Shown piece by piece: positions 45,534 through 54,713 of a stretch of DNA of 64,000 nt. This stretch comes from Pikeienuella piscinae. GTDB taxonomy: Bacteria > Pseudomonadota > Alphaproteobacteria > Rhodobacterales > Rhodobacteraceae. Position 1 is the stretch's first letter. Every line of letters begins with the position of its first letter. Location of the stretch: the NCBI RefSeq assembly GCF_011044155.1, contig NZ_CP049056.1:3414001-3478000 (forward strand), written 5' to 3'. The notes under the pieces are model-generated. The model was not told where the DNA came from. It saw only the letters and a list, made by a program, of their open reading frames with translations, and did no database searches. Position numbers and translations under genes: made by a program.

Positions 45534-47819
45534 CTAACGCGCGTTCAGCGCTCTCCAGACCCGTTCCGGCGTGAACGGCGCTTCGACCAGTTCGCCCCCG
45601 GCCCGCGCCAGCGCGTCATGGATCGCCAACACCGTCGCCGGTATCCCCGCTACCGAGCCTGATTCTCCGCCGCCCTTCACACCGTACGGGTTGGTCTTGC
45701 ACGGCACCTCGACGAATCGCGGCTCCAGCGGCGGCAGATCGTCCGCGCGCGGGACGGCGTAGTCCATGAAGCTGGCCGCCAGCGGTTGTCCGCTTTCAGG
45801 ATCGTAGACCGCCTGCTCCAGCAGCGCTTGGCCGATCCCCTGCGCCACCCCGCCCTGCGCCTGACCGCCGGCGAGGAGTGGGTTGAGGATCACCCCGAAA
45901 TCGTCCGCCAGCGTGTAGCGCTCAAGCGTCACGCGCCCGGTCTCGCGGTCGATCTCGACCTCGGCGATGTGGCAGCCGTTCGGAAAGCTGCTCTCGCTGT
46001 CGGAGACCTTGCCGAAGCCGATGACGCGGCCAAGCTTCTTCACCACCGCCGGCAGGGCGACCCGCCGGTCGGTGCCGGCGACCGCGAACTCGCCCGCCGT
46101 GGCGTCGAACTCGACATCCTCGGGCGCGACCTCGAGATCCTCGGCGGCGGCGGGGCGGCATTTTCGGATGATCTCGTCCGCCGCCAGCCGGATCACCCGG
46201 CTCGCCATGATCGTGGAGCGCGATCCGCCGGTGCCGCCGCCGAGCGGCAGCGCGTCGCTGTCGCCGTCCGCGAGAGCGATCCGGTCCCAGTCCAGCCCGA
46301 GATTGTCGGTCAGCACCTGCGCCCAGGTCGTCTCGTGGCCCTGCCCGGTCGATTGCGTGCCGATCCGGATCACCGCGTCGCCCTCCGCCGAGATGGAGAT
46401 TTCCGCGTTCTCCTCCGGCCCCCCGCCGGTTCTCTCCATGTAATAGATCGCCGAGCGACCGCGCAGCCGCCCCCGTGCGGCCGACGCCTCGGCGCGGGCG
46501 GGAAAGCCGTCATAATCCGCCGCCTCGATCGCGGCGTCGATCAGCCGCGCCGGGTCGAGGCTGTCGAAAGTGAGGTCGCCGAGCGTCCGATACGGCAGTT
46601 CTTTCGGCGTCAGCAGGTTGAGCCGGCGGAGCGCGACCGGATCCCTTCCCATGGCCCGCGCCGCGGCGTCGATCAATCGCTCGGTCGCGTAGATCACTTC
46701 GGGGCGTCCGGCGCCGCGATAGGCGTCCGTCGGCGTGGTATTGGTCAGCGCCCCGCGAACCCGGACGTAAGCGGCCGGAACCCGATACATCCCGCCAATC
46801 AGCCCGGCCGAAAAGATCGTGTGGATCGCCGTGCTGGCGGTCGAATAATACGCCCCGAGATTGGAGACGCAGTCCGATCGCAGCGCCAGGATTCGCCCCT
46901 CCTCGTCGAACGCGCCTTCGATTTCGGATTGCAGATCGCGCGCCTGCGCGTCGGAAAGAAAGCTCTCGGAGCGGTCGGCGATCCATTTCACCGGCTGTCC
47001 GGCGTCCTTCGTCGCGAGCGCCGCCAGCGCGTATTCCGGGTGCTGCATGATCTTCATGCCGAAACCGCCGCCGATATCCGGCGCATGAATCCTCAGCCTT
47101 TCGGGCTCGACCTTCAGCGCGCGGGCGATGCCGCCGCGCATCGAATGCGCTCCCTGGCTGCCGACCCAGCCCTCCCATCGCGCGCTGTCGGGATCGAACG
47201 CGATGAGGATCCCGCGCGTCTCCATCGCCGTGACGATCAGGCGCTGGTTGACGACGCGGGCGCGCACCACATGCGCCGCCCGCCCGAACGCCGTCTCCGC
47301 CGCCTCCCGGTCGCCGATCTCCCATTCATAGGCGAGGTTGCCGGGGGCGGAGGCGTGAAGCTCCGGCGCGCCGGGCGCCAGGGCGGCGACCGCGTCCACG
47401 ACTGACGGCGCCTCCTCGTAGTCGACCTCGATCAGTTCCGCCGCGTCGCGGGCCTGCTCGAGCGTCTCGGCGACGACGAAGGCCAGCGGCTGGCCGACAT
47501 GGCGCACGGTCCCGTCCGAAAGATGCGGCTGAAGCACCGGCGCCGGCGGCGCGCCGTCAACCTGCCTGACCGGCGTATGCGCGGTGAGCGGCTCCAGCCG
47601 TTCGCAGACATCGTCATGGCCGTAGACGACAGCGACGCCGGGCGCGGCGCGCGCCGCATCAAGCCCGCCGAGGCGCACGCGGCCATGGGCGATGGCCGAG
47701 CGCAGCACGAAGGCGAAAAGCTGGCCCTCGGGGGCGTGATCGTCGATATAGCGCCCGCTTCCGGTCAGAAAGCGTCTGTCTTCCTTGCGCGTCACGTGCT
47801 GGCCGACGCCGAATTTCAT
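45534..47819 (-). CDS. Xanthine-dehydrogenase-family molybdopterin-binding subunit
   Basis: A 761-residue large subunit of the aerobic CO dehydrogenase/aldehyde oxidase family. Motifs include GGGFGMK, the active-site loop AYRGAGRPE (not the AYRCSFR of true form I CoxL), TGQGHETTW, and a C-terminal GGGESG with the catalytic Glu. The ATG at 47819 follows GAGGTGAG. No FAD-binding medium or iron-sulfur small subunit lies beside it; the partners must be elsewhere. Substrate unknown; an aldehyde or N-heterocycle is likely. Confidence 0.9.
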   Translation of the reverse strand: MKFGVGQHVTRKEDRRFLTGSGRYIDDHAPEGQLFAFVLRSAIAHGRVRLGGLDAARAAPGVAVVYGHDDVCERLEPLTAHTPVRQVDGAPPAPVLQPHLSDGTVRHVGQPLAFVVAETLEQARDAAELIEVDYEEAPSVVDAVAALAPGAPELHASAPGNLAYEWEIGDREAAETAFGRAAHVVRARVVNQRLIVTAMETRGILIAFDPDSARWEGWVGSQGAHSMRGGIARALKVEPERLRIHAPDIGGGFGMKIMQHPEYALAALATKDAGQPVKWIADRSESFLSDAQARDLQSEIEGAFDEEGRILALRSDCVSNLGAYYSTASTAIHTIFSAGLIGGMYRVPAAYVRVRGALTNTTPTDAYRGAGRPEVIYATERLIDAAARAMGRDPVALRRLNLLTPKELPYRTLGDLTFDSLDPARLIDAAIEAADYDGFPARAEASAARGRLRGRSAIYYMERTGGGPEENAEISISAEGDAVIRIGTQSTGQGHETTWAQVLTDNLGLDWDRIALADGDSDALPLGGGTGGSRSTIMASRVIRLAADEIIRKCRPAAAEDLEVAPEDVEFDATAGEFAVAGTDRRVALPAVVKKLGRVIGFGKVSDSESSFPNGCHIAEVEIDRETGRVTLERYTLADDFGVILNPLLAGGQAQGGVAQGIGQALLEQAVYDPESGQPLAASFMDYAVPRADDLPPLEPRFVEVPCKTNPYGVKGGGESGSVAGIPATVLAIHDALARAGGELVEAPFTPERVWRALNAR

Positions 47820-48005
47820 CTTGCTCACCTCATGCCGTTCGAGCGGCCATACTACTGTCGTGGGCGTTCGGCGCCAGCGTCGAGGCGCATGCGCGCGCCC
47901 CCGTGCTTGCAATGCCGCGCCGCGCTGGGAATGATCGCGCCCGTCGCCAGTCCCGCGGCGCAGAACCGGCGAAAGGGGCCGCATTTGCTTCAGGACGATC
48001 GGGTG

Positions 48006-48416
48006 ATGTCGATCCTGACCGGGTTGGTCATCGTGGTCGCGATGGTCACGCTCGCACAGCGGTCGGACGAGTTGCTGAGTTTCTTCTTCCGCGAGGCGCC
48101 GGCGCAGGTCGCGCCGCAGAATGACGAGGCGGAGGTCGTCGCCGGCGGCTCGACCATCATCGACGTTCTGGCCAACGACCTCAATCTCGCGCCCGCCGAC
48201 GCCGCGAATGTCCGCATCGTCGTTTCGCCCGCCTGCGGCGCGGTCGAGGCGACCGACGGCGGCGTGCTCTATGTCGCCAGCGACCGTTGCGAGGGCAAGC
48301 AGATTTTCGCGTATTGCGTGGCGCGCGGAGACTCATGCCCGACCGCCTCGGTCATCGTCACGATCACGCCCGCCGGACCCCGCGCAGCGCTCGTTCACGC
48401 GTCTGCGCGGGGCTGA
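48006..48416 (+). CDS. Membrane-anchored single Ig/cadherin-like domain protein
   Basis: A 136-residue protein with an N-terminal hydrophobic helix (MSILTGLVIVVAMVTLAQ) and one beta-sandwich domain marked by IDVLANDLNLAPADAANVRIVV, the VLAND motif of cadherin-like/Ig-like repeats. Three Cys in the domain (SPACG, DRCEG, YCVARGDSC) suggest a disulfide. The start is uncertain; an in-frame ATG at 47931 would add 25 polar residues. It is divergent from the molybdopterin subunit. A role as a cell-surface adhesion or periplasmic tether protein is inferred. Confidence 0.65.
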   Translation: MSILTGLVIVVAMVTLAQRSDELLSFFFREAPAQVAPQNDEAEVVAGGSTIIDVLANDLNLAPADAANVRIVVSPACGAVEATDGGVLYVASDRCEGKQIFAYCVARGDSCPTASVIVTITPAGPRAALVHASARG

Positions 48417-48633
48417 CGGACGCCGCGTTTCGGGCGTCGCGCGCCACATTGCGCCGACGAGGCGGAACGGGGCGCGCGCCGGTCAGGACGATGATAGGGG
48501 TTGCACACGCGTCGCGAAGCGGGTCAGACTTGTGCATATTTTGCGGCGCTGACGGAAGAACGATGGCGAAACGACCGTCGGGCCGCCAGGGATGGCGCGG
48601 AATCCGCGCCCAACTACAACAGGGAGACAAGGC

Positions 48634-50280
48634 ATGAGAAAAAATCTCGGAACCGTATCCGGCGCGCCAATGCACAAGGCGGTCGCGATGTTCGCCGAGG
48701 AATGCGCGGCCGGCAAGCTTGACCGGCGTGAGTTCCTGACCCGCGCCAGCGCGCTCGGCGCGACCGCGGCGGCGGCTTATGGCGCCATCGGACTGGTCGC
48801 CCCGTCTCCGGCGCAGGCGGCGCCGACGGCGGGCGGCACGCTCCGCATCCAGATGGAATTGAAGGGGTTGAAGGACCCGCGCACCGCAGACTGGTCGCAG
48901 ATCGCGAACATCACCCGCGGCTGGCTGGAATATCTCGTCCGCTACAACAACGACGGCACGTTCGAGCCCCGGTTGCTGGAAAGCTGGGAGGTGAACGACG
49001 ACGCCACCGAGTATACGCTGAACGTCCGTAAGGGCGTCACCTGGAACAATGGCGATCCCTTCACCGCTGAAGATGTGGCGCGGAATATCGAACTCTGGTG
49101 CGACAGCACGGTCGAGGGAAACTCGATGGCCACGCGCGTGGCGTCCCTTATCGACGAGGCCAGCGGCAAGGCCCGCGACGGCGCCATCAAGATGGTGGAC
49201 GACCACACGGTGAAGCTCATGTTGAGCAGCCCGGATATCACGATCATTCCGAACTTTTCGGACTATCCCGCCGCGATCGTCCACTCCTCCTATGACGGCG
49301 GCAACCCTGCCGACAATCCGATCGGCACCGGCCCCTACGTTCCCGAGAGCTACGAGGTTGGCGTCAAGGGCGTGCTGGTCAAGAAGGACGGCCACAAGTG
49401 GTGGGGCGAGGGCGCGTATCTCGATCGGATCGAGTTCATCGATTTCGGGACCGACACCTCCGCCTGGGTGGCGGCGGCCGAGTCCGAAGAGATCGACATG
49501 CTCTATCAGACGACCGGCGATTTCATCGACATCATGGACGCCATCGGCTGGGAGAAGTCGGAGGCGGTGACCGCCGCGACGATCGCGGTGCGCTATAACC
49601 AGGTCGCCGAACCCTATGACAAGGTCGAGGTGCGGCGCGCGCTGTCGATGGCGGTGGACAACGCGGTGGTGCTGGAGCTCGGCTACGCCGGGCGTGGCAC
49701 GGAGGCGGAGAACCACCATGTCTGCCCGATCCACCCCGAATACGCCGAGCTGCCGCCGCTCACGCCGGATCCGGCCGCGGCGAAGGCCGCCATCGACGAG
49801 GCCGGGCTCTCGGATCACGAGTTCGAGCTGATCTCGATCGACGACAACTGGCAGCGGGACACCTGCGACAGCGTGGCGGCGCAGATCCGCGACGCCGGAA
49901 TCAACATCAAGCGGACGGTTCTGCCCGGCTCGACCTACTGGAATGACTGGCTGAAATATCCGTTTTCGGCGACCGAGTGGAACATGCGTCCGCTCGGCGT
50001 GCAGGTGCTGGCGTTGGCCTATCGCTCCGGCGTCGCGTGGAACGAGGCGGCTTTCTCGAACGAGGAGTTCGACCAGAAGCTCGACGAGGCGATGGCGATC
50101 GCAGACGCCGACAAGCGCCGCGAAGTGATGAAGCGGATCGAGGAGATCATGCAGGAGCAGGGCGTATTGATTCAGCCCTATTGGCGTTCGCTCTATCGCC
50201 ACGTGAAGCCGGGTGTGCACGGGACCGACATGCATCCGACTTTCGAGATGCACCTCGATAAATACTGGATCGAGGCCTGA
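48634..50280 (+). CDS. Tat-exported peptide/nickel-type binding protein
   Basis: A 548-residue SBP_bac_5 solute-binding protein. The twin-arginine signal has R31-R32 in [11 protein letters not shown], followed by a hydrophobic core and AQAAP. Family segments include GLLE-type [30 protein letters not shown] (in two pieces near 100-130) and [19 protein letters not shown]. It begins a transporter operon. The ATG at 48634 has AGGGAG upstream. Ligand not predictable; oligopeptide or opine-like compounds are family habits. Confidence 0.9.
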   Translation: MRKNLGTVSGAPMHKAVAMFAEECAAGKLDRREFLTRASALGATAAAAYGAIGLVAPSPAQAAPTAGGTLRIQMELKGLKDPRTADWSQIANITRGWLEYLVRYNNDGTFEPRLLESWEVNDDATEYTLNVRKGVTWNNGDPFTAEDVARNIELWCDSTVEGNSMATRVASLIDEASGKARDGAIKMVDDHTVKLMLSSPDITIIPNFSDYPAAIVHSSYDGGNPADNPIGTGPYVPESYEVGVKGVLVKKDGHKWWGEGAYLDRIEFIDFGTDTSAWVAAAESEEIDMLYQTTGDFIDIMDAIGWEKSEAVTAATIAVRYNQVAEPYDKVEVRRALSMAVDNAVVLELGYAGRGTEAENHHVCPIHPEYAELPPLTPDPAAAKAAIDEAGLSDHEFELISIDDNWQRDTCDSVAAQIRDAGINIKRTVLPGSTYWNDWLKYPFSATEWNMRPLGVQVLALAYRSGVAWNEAAFSNEEFDQKLDEAMAIADADKRREVMKRIEEIMQEQGVLIQPYWRSLYRHVKPGVHGTDMHPTFEMHLDKYWIEA

Positions 50281-50381
50281 GCCGGTGATCGCGCGGCGCC
50301 GGCCCCCGGCGCCGCGCGTGGCATTCCCGCCATCCGGCGGGCGCGAATATAAGCTGCGGTAGCTCAGACGGAGGGGCCTGG

Positions 50382-51425
50382 ATGGCGACTTTCCTCGCGC
50401 GACGCATCGGGATGATGGTGCTGACGGCGCTTTGCCTCACCTTCATCGTCTTTTTTCTGACCAACCTTCCGCCCAATCTGGAAAAACTCGCCAAGAGCGA
50501 GGGCAACGCCCGGATGTCGGACGCGCAGGTTGAAAGCTGGCTCGACAGGAACGGCTACAACCGGCCGCTCGCGATCCGCTACGGTCAATGGCTCGGCGTC
50601 GTTCCTTACGATCACCCCGCCCCGGATTCCGGCGCCCAGGTCCGCTGCCGCGCCGTGGCGGAGGGCGAGGAGCCGCCGACTTTCTGCGGTGTTCTTCAGG
50701 GATACTGGGGCTATTCCAGCGTCTTCAAGGACACGGCCGGGGGCATCATCGCCAAACGGCTCGCCGCGACCGGCGTCCTGATGTTCTGGGTGATGTTGGT
50801 GATGGTGCCGACGGCGCTCTTTCTCGGGGTGCTCGCCGGCATGCGCGAGGGGTCGCGCACCGATCGCACCCTCTCGACCTTCGCGATCTCGACCACGGCG
50901 ACGCCGGAATATGTCTCGGGCGTCGTCTTCATCGTCGTCTTCGCCTCCTCCGTCGTCGGGCTGAAATGGTTCAAGGGCACGGCGACCTCGGCCATCGCGG
51001 ACGGCCCGACCTTCGAGAACTTCACCCTCCCAGTGCTGACCATGGCGCTTTACGGCATGGGCTATGTCGCGCGGATGACCCGCGCCTCGATGGCGGAGGT
51101 GATGACGGCTCAATATATCCGCACCGCGCGGCTGAAAGGGGTCAGCTTTCCGAAGATCGTCCTGCGCCACGCGCTCAGGAACGCGCTGATCGCGCCCTTC
51201 ACCGTCATCATGCTGCAGTTCCCCTGGCTTCTGACCGGCGTGGTGATCGTCGAGACGCTGTTCAACTACAAGGGCTTCGGTTGGCTGCTGGTGCAGGCGG
51301 CCGGGAACAACGATATCGATCTTCTGCTCGGCTGTTCGGTGGTCGCGGTCTTCGTCGTGCTGATCACCCAACTGATATCCGATATCGGCTATGTCTATCT
51401 CAACCCGCGCATCCGCGTGAAATAG
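50382..51425 (+). CDS. ABC transporter permease (DppB-like)
   Basis: A 347-residue permease with an N-terminal helix, a large periplasmic segment containing paired Cys (QVRCRAV, TFCGVLQ), and the inner-membrane permease core. The EAA-type loop is SFPKIVLRHALRNALIAPF. It follows the binding protein after 101 bases and precedes the second permease by 12. Confidence 0.9.
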   Translation: MATFLARRIGMMVLTALCLTFIVFFLTNLPPNLEKLAKSEGNARMSDAQVESWLDRNGYNRPLAIRYGQWLGVVPYDHPAPDSGAQVRCRAVAEGEEPPTFCGVLQGYWGYSSVFKDTAGGIIAKRLAATGVLMFWVMLVMVPTALFLGVLAGMREGSRTDRTLSTFAISTTATPEYVSGVVFIVVFASSVVGLKWFKGTATSAIADGPTFENFTLPVLTMALYGMGYVARMTRASMAEVMTAQYIRTARLKGVSFPKIVLRHALRNALIAPFTVIMLQFPWLLTGVVIVETLFNYKGFGWLLVQAAGNNDIDLLLGCSVVAVFVVLITQLISDIGYVYLNPRIRVK

Positions 51426-51437
51426 GGGAGCGCGGCA

Positions 51438-52592
51438 ATGGAACCCTTGGGATGGGGCGCGATCTTCGCCTCGATGTTCGTCCGGTTCATTCCGGTCTGG
51501 ATCGGGCTGATCGTGATCTTCGCGCTGTCGATCGTCTTCAAGAGGCGGCTCAGCCTCTACGGCAAACTGATGGACTCGCCGATCGGCATGATCGGGCTCG
51601 CCATCGTGCTCTTCTGGGTTCTGACCGCGCTCTTCGCCGAACAGATCGCCACTTTCGGCGCGCTGGATCAGGTCGCGAGCCTGAAGAACGACCCGCCAGG
51701 CGCCCCTTATCCGGAGATCGAAGGCGCATTTTACCTGCTCGGCGGCGACAATCTCGGCCGGGATGTCTTCTCGCGCATGGTGCTCGGCTCGCAATCGGTG
51801 CTGGCGATCGCGCCGCTGGCGACGCTTTTCGCCTTCATGGTCGGGGTGACGCTCGGCCTGCCCGCCGGCTATTTCGGCGGGCGGATGGACGGGCTTCTTT
51901 CGTTCCTCGCCAACCTGGTTCTGGCCTTTCCGGTGATCCTGCTTTTCTATCTGCTGGTCACGCCTGAAATTCGCCAGACCGGCATACCGGTGATCCTCGC
52001 CGCCTTTCTCTTCCTTTTTCCGATCATCTTCTTCTGGGTGTTCTTCTACAGCCGGTTCGAGACCCGCCCGGAGATGATGTATCCGCTGCTCGCCGGCACC
52101 GTCGTCATCGGTTTCTGGGCGTATTCCGGGCTCGCCTTCAACGCCGATCCGCTCGGCGTCTTCTCGATGGACCCGAACCTGCTGAACGTCTTTGTCTCGG
52201 TCGTCTTCGTGAACTCGCCGACCGTGTTTCGCATCGTTCGCGGCCTGACCATGGACATCAAGACACGCGATTACGTCGCCGCTGGCCAGACACGCGGTGA
52301 GGGGCCGTTCTACATCATGCTGTGGGAGATCCTTCCGAACGCGCGCGGCCCGCTGATCGTCGATTTCTGCCTGCGCATCGGATACACGACGATCCTTCTC
52401 GGCACGCTCGGCTTCTTCGGTCTTGGTGTCAGCCCTGAAAGCCCTGACTGGGGCTCGACCATCAACGAGGGGAGGAAACTCCTCTCGATCTACCCACACC
52501 CCGCACTGCCGCCCGCCCTCGCGCTGATGAGCCTCGTCCTCGGCCTGAATCTTCTGGCCGATGGGCTGCGCGAACAATCGCTCAAGGATTGA
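51438..52592 (+). CDS. ABC transporter permease (DppC-like)
   Basis: A 384-residue second permease. It has the DppC-type N-terminal half with helix and periplasmic loop containing GGDNLGRDVFSRMVLGSQ and the EAA loop YVAAGQTRGEGPFYIMLWEILPNA. It is somewhat longer than usual because of an additional hydrophobic segment pair near the centre (residues about 150-235). Forms the channel with the preceding permease. Confidence 0.9.
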   Translation: MEPLGWGAIFASMFVRFIPVWIGLIVIFALSIVFKRRLSLYGKLMDSPIGMIGLAIVLFWVLTALFAEQIATFGALDQVASLKNDPPGAPYPEIEGAFYLLGGDNLGRDVFSRMVLGSQSVLAIAPLATLFAFMVGVTLGLPAGYFGGRMDGLLSFLANLVLAFPVILLFYLLVTPEIRQTGIPVILAAFLFLFPIIFFWVFFYSRFETRPEMMYPLLAGTVVIGFWAYSGLAFNADPLGVFSMDPNLLNVFVSVVFVNSPTVFRIVRGLTMDIKTRDYVAAGQTRGEGPFYIMLWEILPNARGPLIVDFCLRIGYTTILLGTLGFFGLGVSPESPDWGSTINEGRKLLSIYPHPALPPALALMSLVLGLNLLADGLREQSLKD

Positions 52593-52603
52593 GGAAAGAC
52601 GCG

Positions 52604-54679
52604 ATGACCGATTACGACGGACCGATCCTCGAAATCGTGAACCTCCACATTTCCTTCTTCACCCGGGCCGGGGAGATCCCGGCGGTGATGGATTTCTCCT
52701 GCACCGTACAACCCGGCGAGGCGATGGGTCTCGTCGGCGAATCCGGCTGCGGCAAGTCCACCGTCGCCCTTGGCGTGATGCAGGACCTCGGCAAGAACGG
52801 TCGTGTCACCGGCGGGACGATCCGGTTCAAGGGGCGCGACCTCTCCACGTTCTCCGCCGAGGAGCTGCGCGCCATCCGCGGCTCGGAGATTGCGATGATC
52901 TATCAGGAGCCGATGGCCTCGCTGAACCCGGCGATGAAGATCGGCAGGCAACTGATGGAAGTCCCGATGATCCATCAGAAGATGGGACGGCGCGACGCCT
53001 ATAATCTGGCGCTGGAGATGGTCGCCTCGGTCAAGCTCCCCGACCCGAAGCGCATCCTCGACGCCTATCCGCACCAGCTCTCGGGCGGTCAGCAACAGCG
53101 CATCGTCATCGCCATGGCGCTGATGTCGCGCCCGGCGCTGCTGATCCTCGACGAGCCGACGACGGCGCTGGATGTGACGGTCGAGGCCGGCATTGTCGAC
53201 CTAGTGAAGGAACTCGGCGAGACGACCGGCACCTCGATCCTCTTCATATCCCATAATCTCGGCCTGGTGCTGGAGACATGCGACCGGATATGCGTGATGT
53301 ATTCCGGTGAAGCGGTGGAGACCGGATCGATCGAGGAAGTCTTCGATCACATGCGCCATCCCTATACCGAGGGGCTCTTCCGTTCGATCCCGCTTCCGGG
53401 CGCCGACAAGAACACCCGCCCGCTGGTCGCCATTCCAGGCAATTTCCCGCTGCCGAACGAGCGCCCGCCGGGCTGCTATTTCGGCCCGCGCTGCAGCTAT
53501 TTCGAGGCCGGACGGTGTGATGCGCAGCCGATCGACATGGTGACGCTGCCCGGGCGCGACCGGCACGAGTCGCGGTGCCTGCGCTGGGACGAGATCGACT
53601 GGAACGCCCCGGTCCCGCGCGTCGCAGACGCTGCGGCGACGACCGCTGGCGATGTCGTCCTCTCGGTCGATAACCTGAAGAAGTATTACGAGGTTTCAGG
53701 CAACTCCTTCGGCAGGGGCGCCGCGAAGGTGGTGAAGGCGAACGAGACGCTCAGTTTCGAGGCGCGCGAAGCCGAGACCCTCGCCATCGTCGGCGAATCG
53801 GGTTGCGGCAAGTCGACGCTCGCCAAGGTGCTGCTGGGGCTGGAGACCGCGACAGAAGGCCATGTGAAGCTCTCGAATGAGGATATTGCGAATATCGAGA
53901 TCGAGAAGCGCGCGACCAAGACCGTCGCCTCGATCCAGATGGTGTTCCAGAATCCGTTCGATACGCTGAATCCCAGCCACTCGATCGGCGGGCAGATCAT
54001 GCGGGTGCTGGAGAAGTTCAAGGTCGGCAAGAACCAGAAGGACCGCGAGGAGCGGATGCTCCAGCTTCTCGACCTGGTCAAACTGCCGCGCGCCTTCGCC
54101 AAACGCATGCCGCGCCAGCTTTCCGGCGGCCAGAAACAGCGCATCGGCATCGCCCGCGCCTTCGCCGGCGACGCGAAGGTGGTGGTGGCGGATGAGCCGG
54201 TCTCGGCGCTCGACGTTTCGGTGCAGGCGGCCGTCACCGACCTTCTGATGGAGATTCAGCGCGAGCGGCGCACAACCATGCTCTTCATCAGCCATGATCT
54301 CTCCATCGTGCGCTATCTCGCCGACCGGGTGATGGTGATGTATCTCGGTCATGTGGTGGAGATCGGCTCCACCGAGCAGGTCTTCGCCCCGCCTTATCAT
54401 CCCTATACCGAGGCGCTACTCTCCGCGGTGCCGATCGCAGATACGCGGGTGAAGAAGAAGCATATCGTCCTCGAAGGCGACATTCCGTCGGCGATGAACC
54501 CGCCCTCCGGATGCCCGTTCCAGACGCGTTGCCCGCGCAAGCACCAAGTGCCCGGAAACAAGTGCGAGACCGAGGTCCCGCCGATGGTCACCCTTGGCCC
54601 CGGCCATCAGAGCAAGTGCCACCTTTCCGCGGACATTCTCGCCGCGATGGAGCCGGTGATCGAGGTCGGGGCGGCGTAA
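52604..54679 (+). CDS. Fused ABC ATPase (DppD-DppF-like)
   Basis: A 691-residue protein with two complete ABC domains. Each has Walker A GESGCGKST, the first near residues 45-53 and the second near 404-412, a signature (LSGGQQQRIVIAMAL; LSGGQKQRIGIARAF) and Walker B (LLILDEPTTALD; VVVADEPVSALD). Both carry C-terminal oligopeptide-type tails with Cys (GCYFGPRCSYFEAGRC; GCPFQTRCPRKH). These may bind an Fe-S cluster, as in the family. The ATG at 52604 has GAGGAAAG; the previous permease ends 11 bases earlier. Confidence 0.92.
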   Translation: MTDYDGPILEIVNLHISFFTRAGEIPAVMDFSCTVQPGEAMGLVGESGCGKSTVALGVMQDLGKNGRVTGGTIRFKGRDLSTFSAEELRAIRGSEIAMIYQEPMASLNPAMKIGRQLMEVPMIHQKMGRRDAYNLALEMVASVKLPDPKRILDAYPHQLSGGQQQRIVIAMALMSRPALLILDEPTTALDVTVEAGIVDLVKELGETTGTSILFISHNLGLVLETCDRICVMYSGEAVETGSIEEVFDHMRHPYTEGLFRSIPLPGADKNTRPLVAIPGNFPLPNERPPGCYFGPRCSYFEAGRCDAQPIDMVTLPGRDRHESRCLRWDEIDWNAPVPRVADAAATTAGDVVLSVDNLKKYYEVSGNSFGRGAAKVVKANETLSFEAREAETLAIVGESGCGKSTLAKVLLGLETATEGHVKLSNEDIANIEIEKRATKTVASIQMVFQNPFDTLNPSHSIGGQIMRVLEKFKVGKNQKDREERMLQLLDLVKLPRAFAKRMPRQLSGGQKQRIGIARAFAGDAKVVVADEPVSALDVSVQAAVTDLLMEIQRERRTTMLFISHDLSIVRYLADRVMVMYLGHVVEIGSTEQVFAPPYHPYTEALLSAVPIADTRVKKKHIVLEGDIPSAMNPPSGCPFQTRCPRKHQVPGNKCETEVPPMVTLGPGHQSKCHLSADILAAMEPVIEVGAA

Positions 54680-54713
54680 CCGCGCCCCGACCAGCCCCGC
54701 TCGGGGTTCGCGT

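Noticed and set aside
45786-47405. 539-codon plus-strand frame
   Set aside because: Antisense of the molybdopterin subunit; low-complexity Arg/Asp/Gly composition.
48364-50253. 629-codon minus-strand frame
   Set aside because: Antisense of the Tat-exported binding protein; its His/Arg/Val-rich composition is a shadow pattern.
50364-52577. 737-codon minus-strand frame
   Set aside because: Antisense of both permeases; extreme charge (Glu/Asp/Arg/His) comes from the complement of hydrophobic codons.
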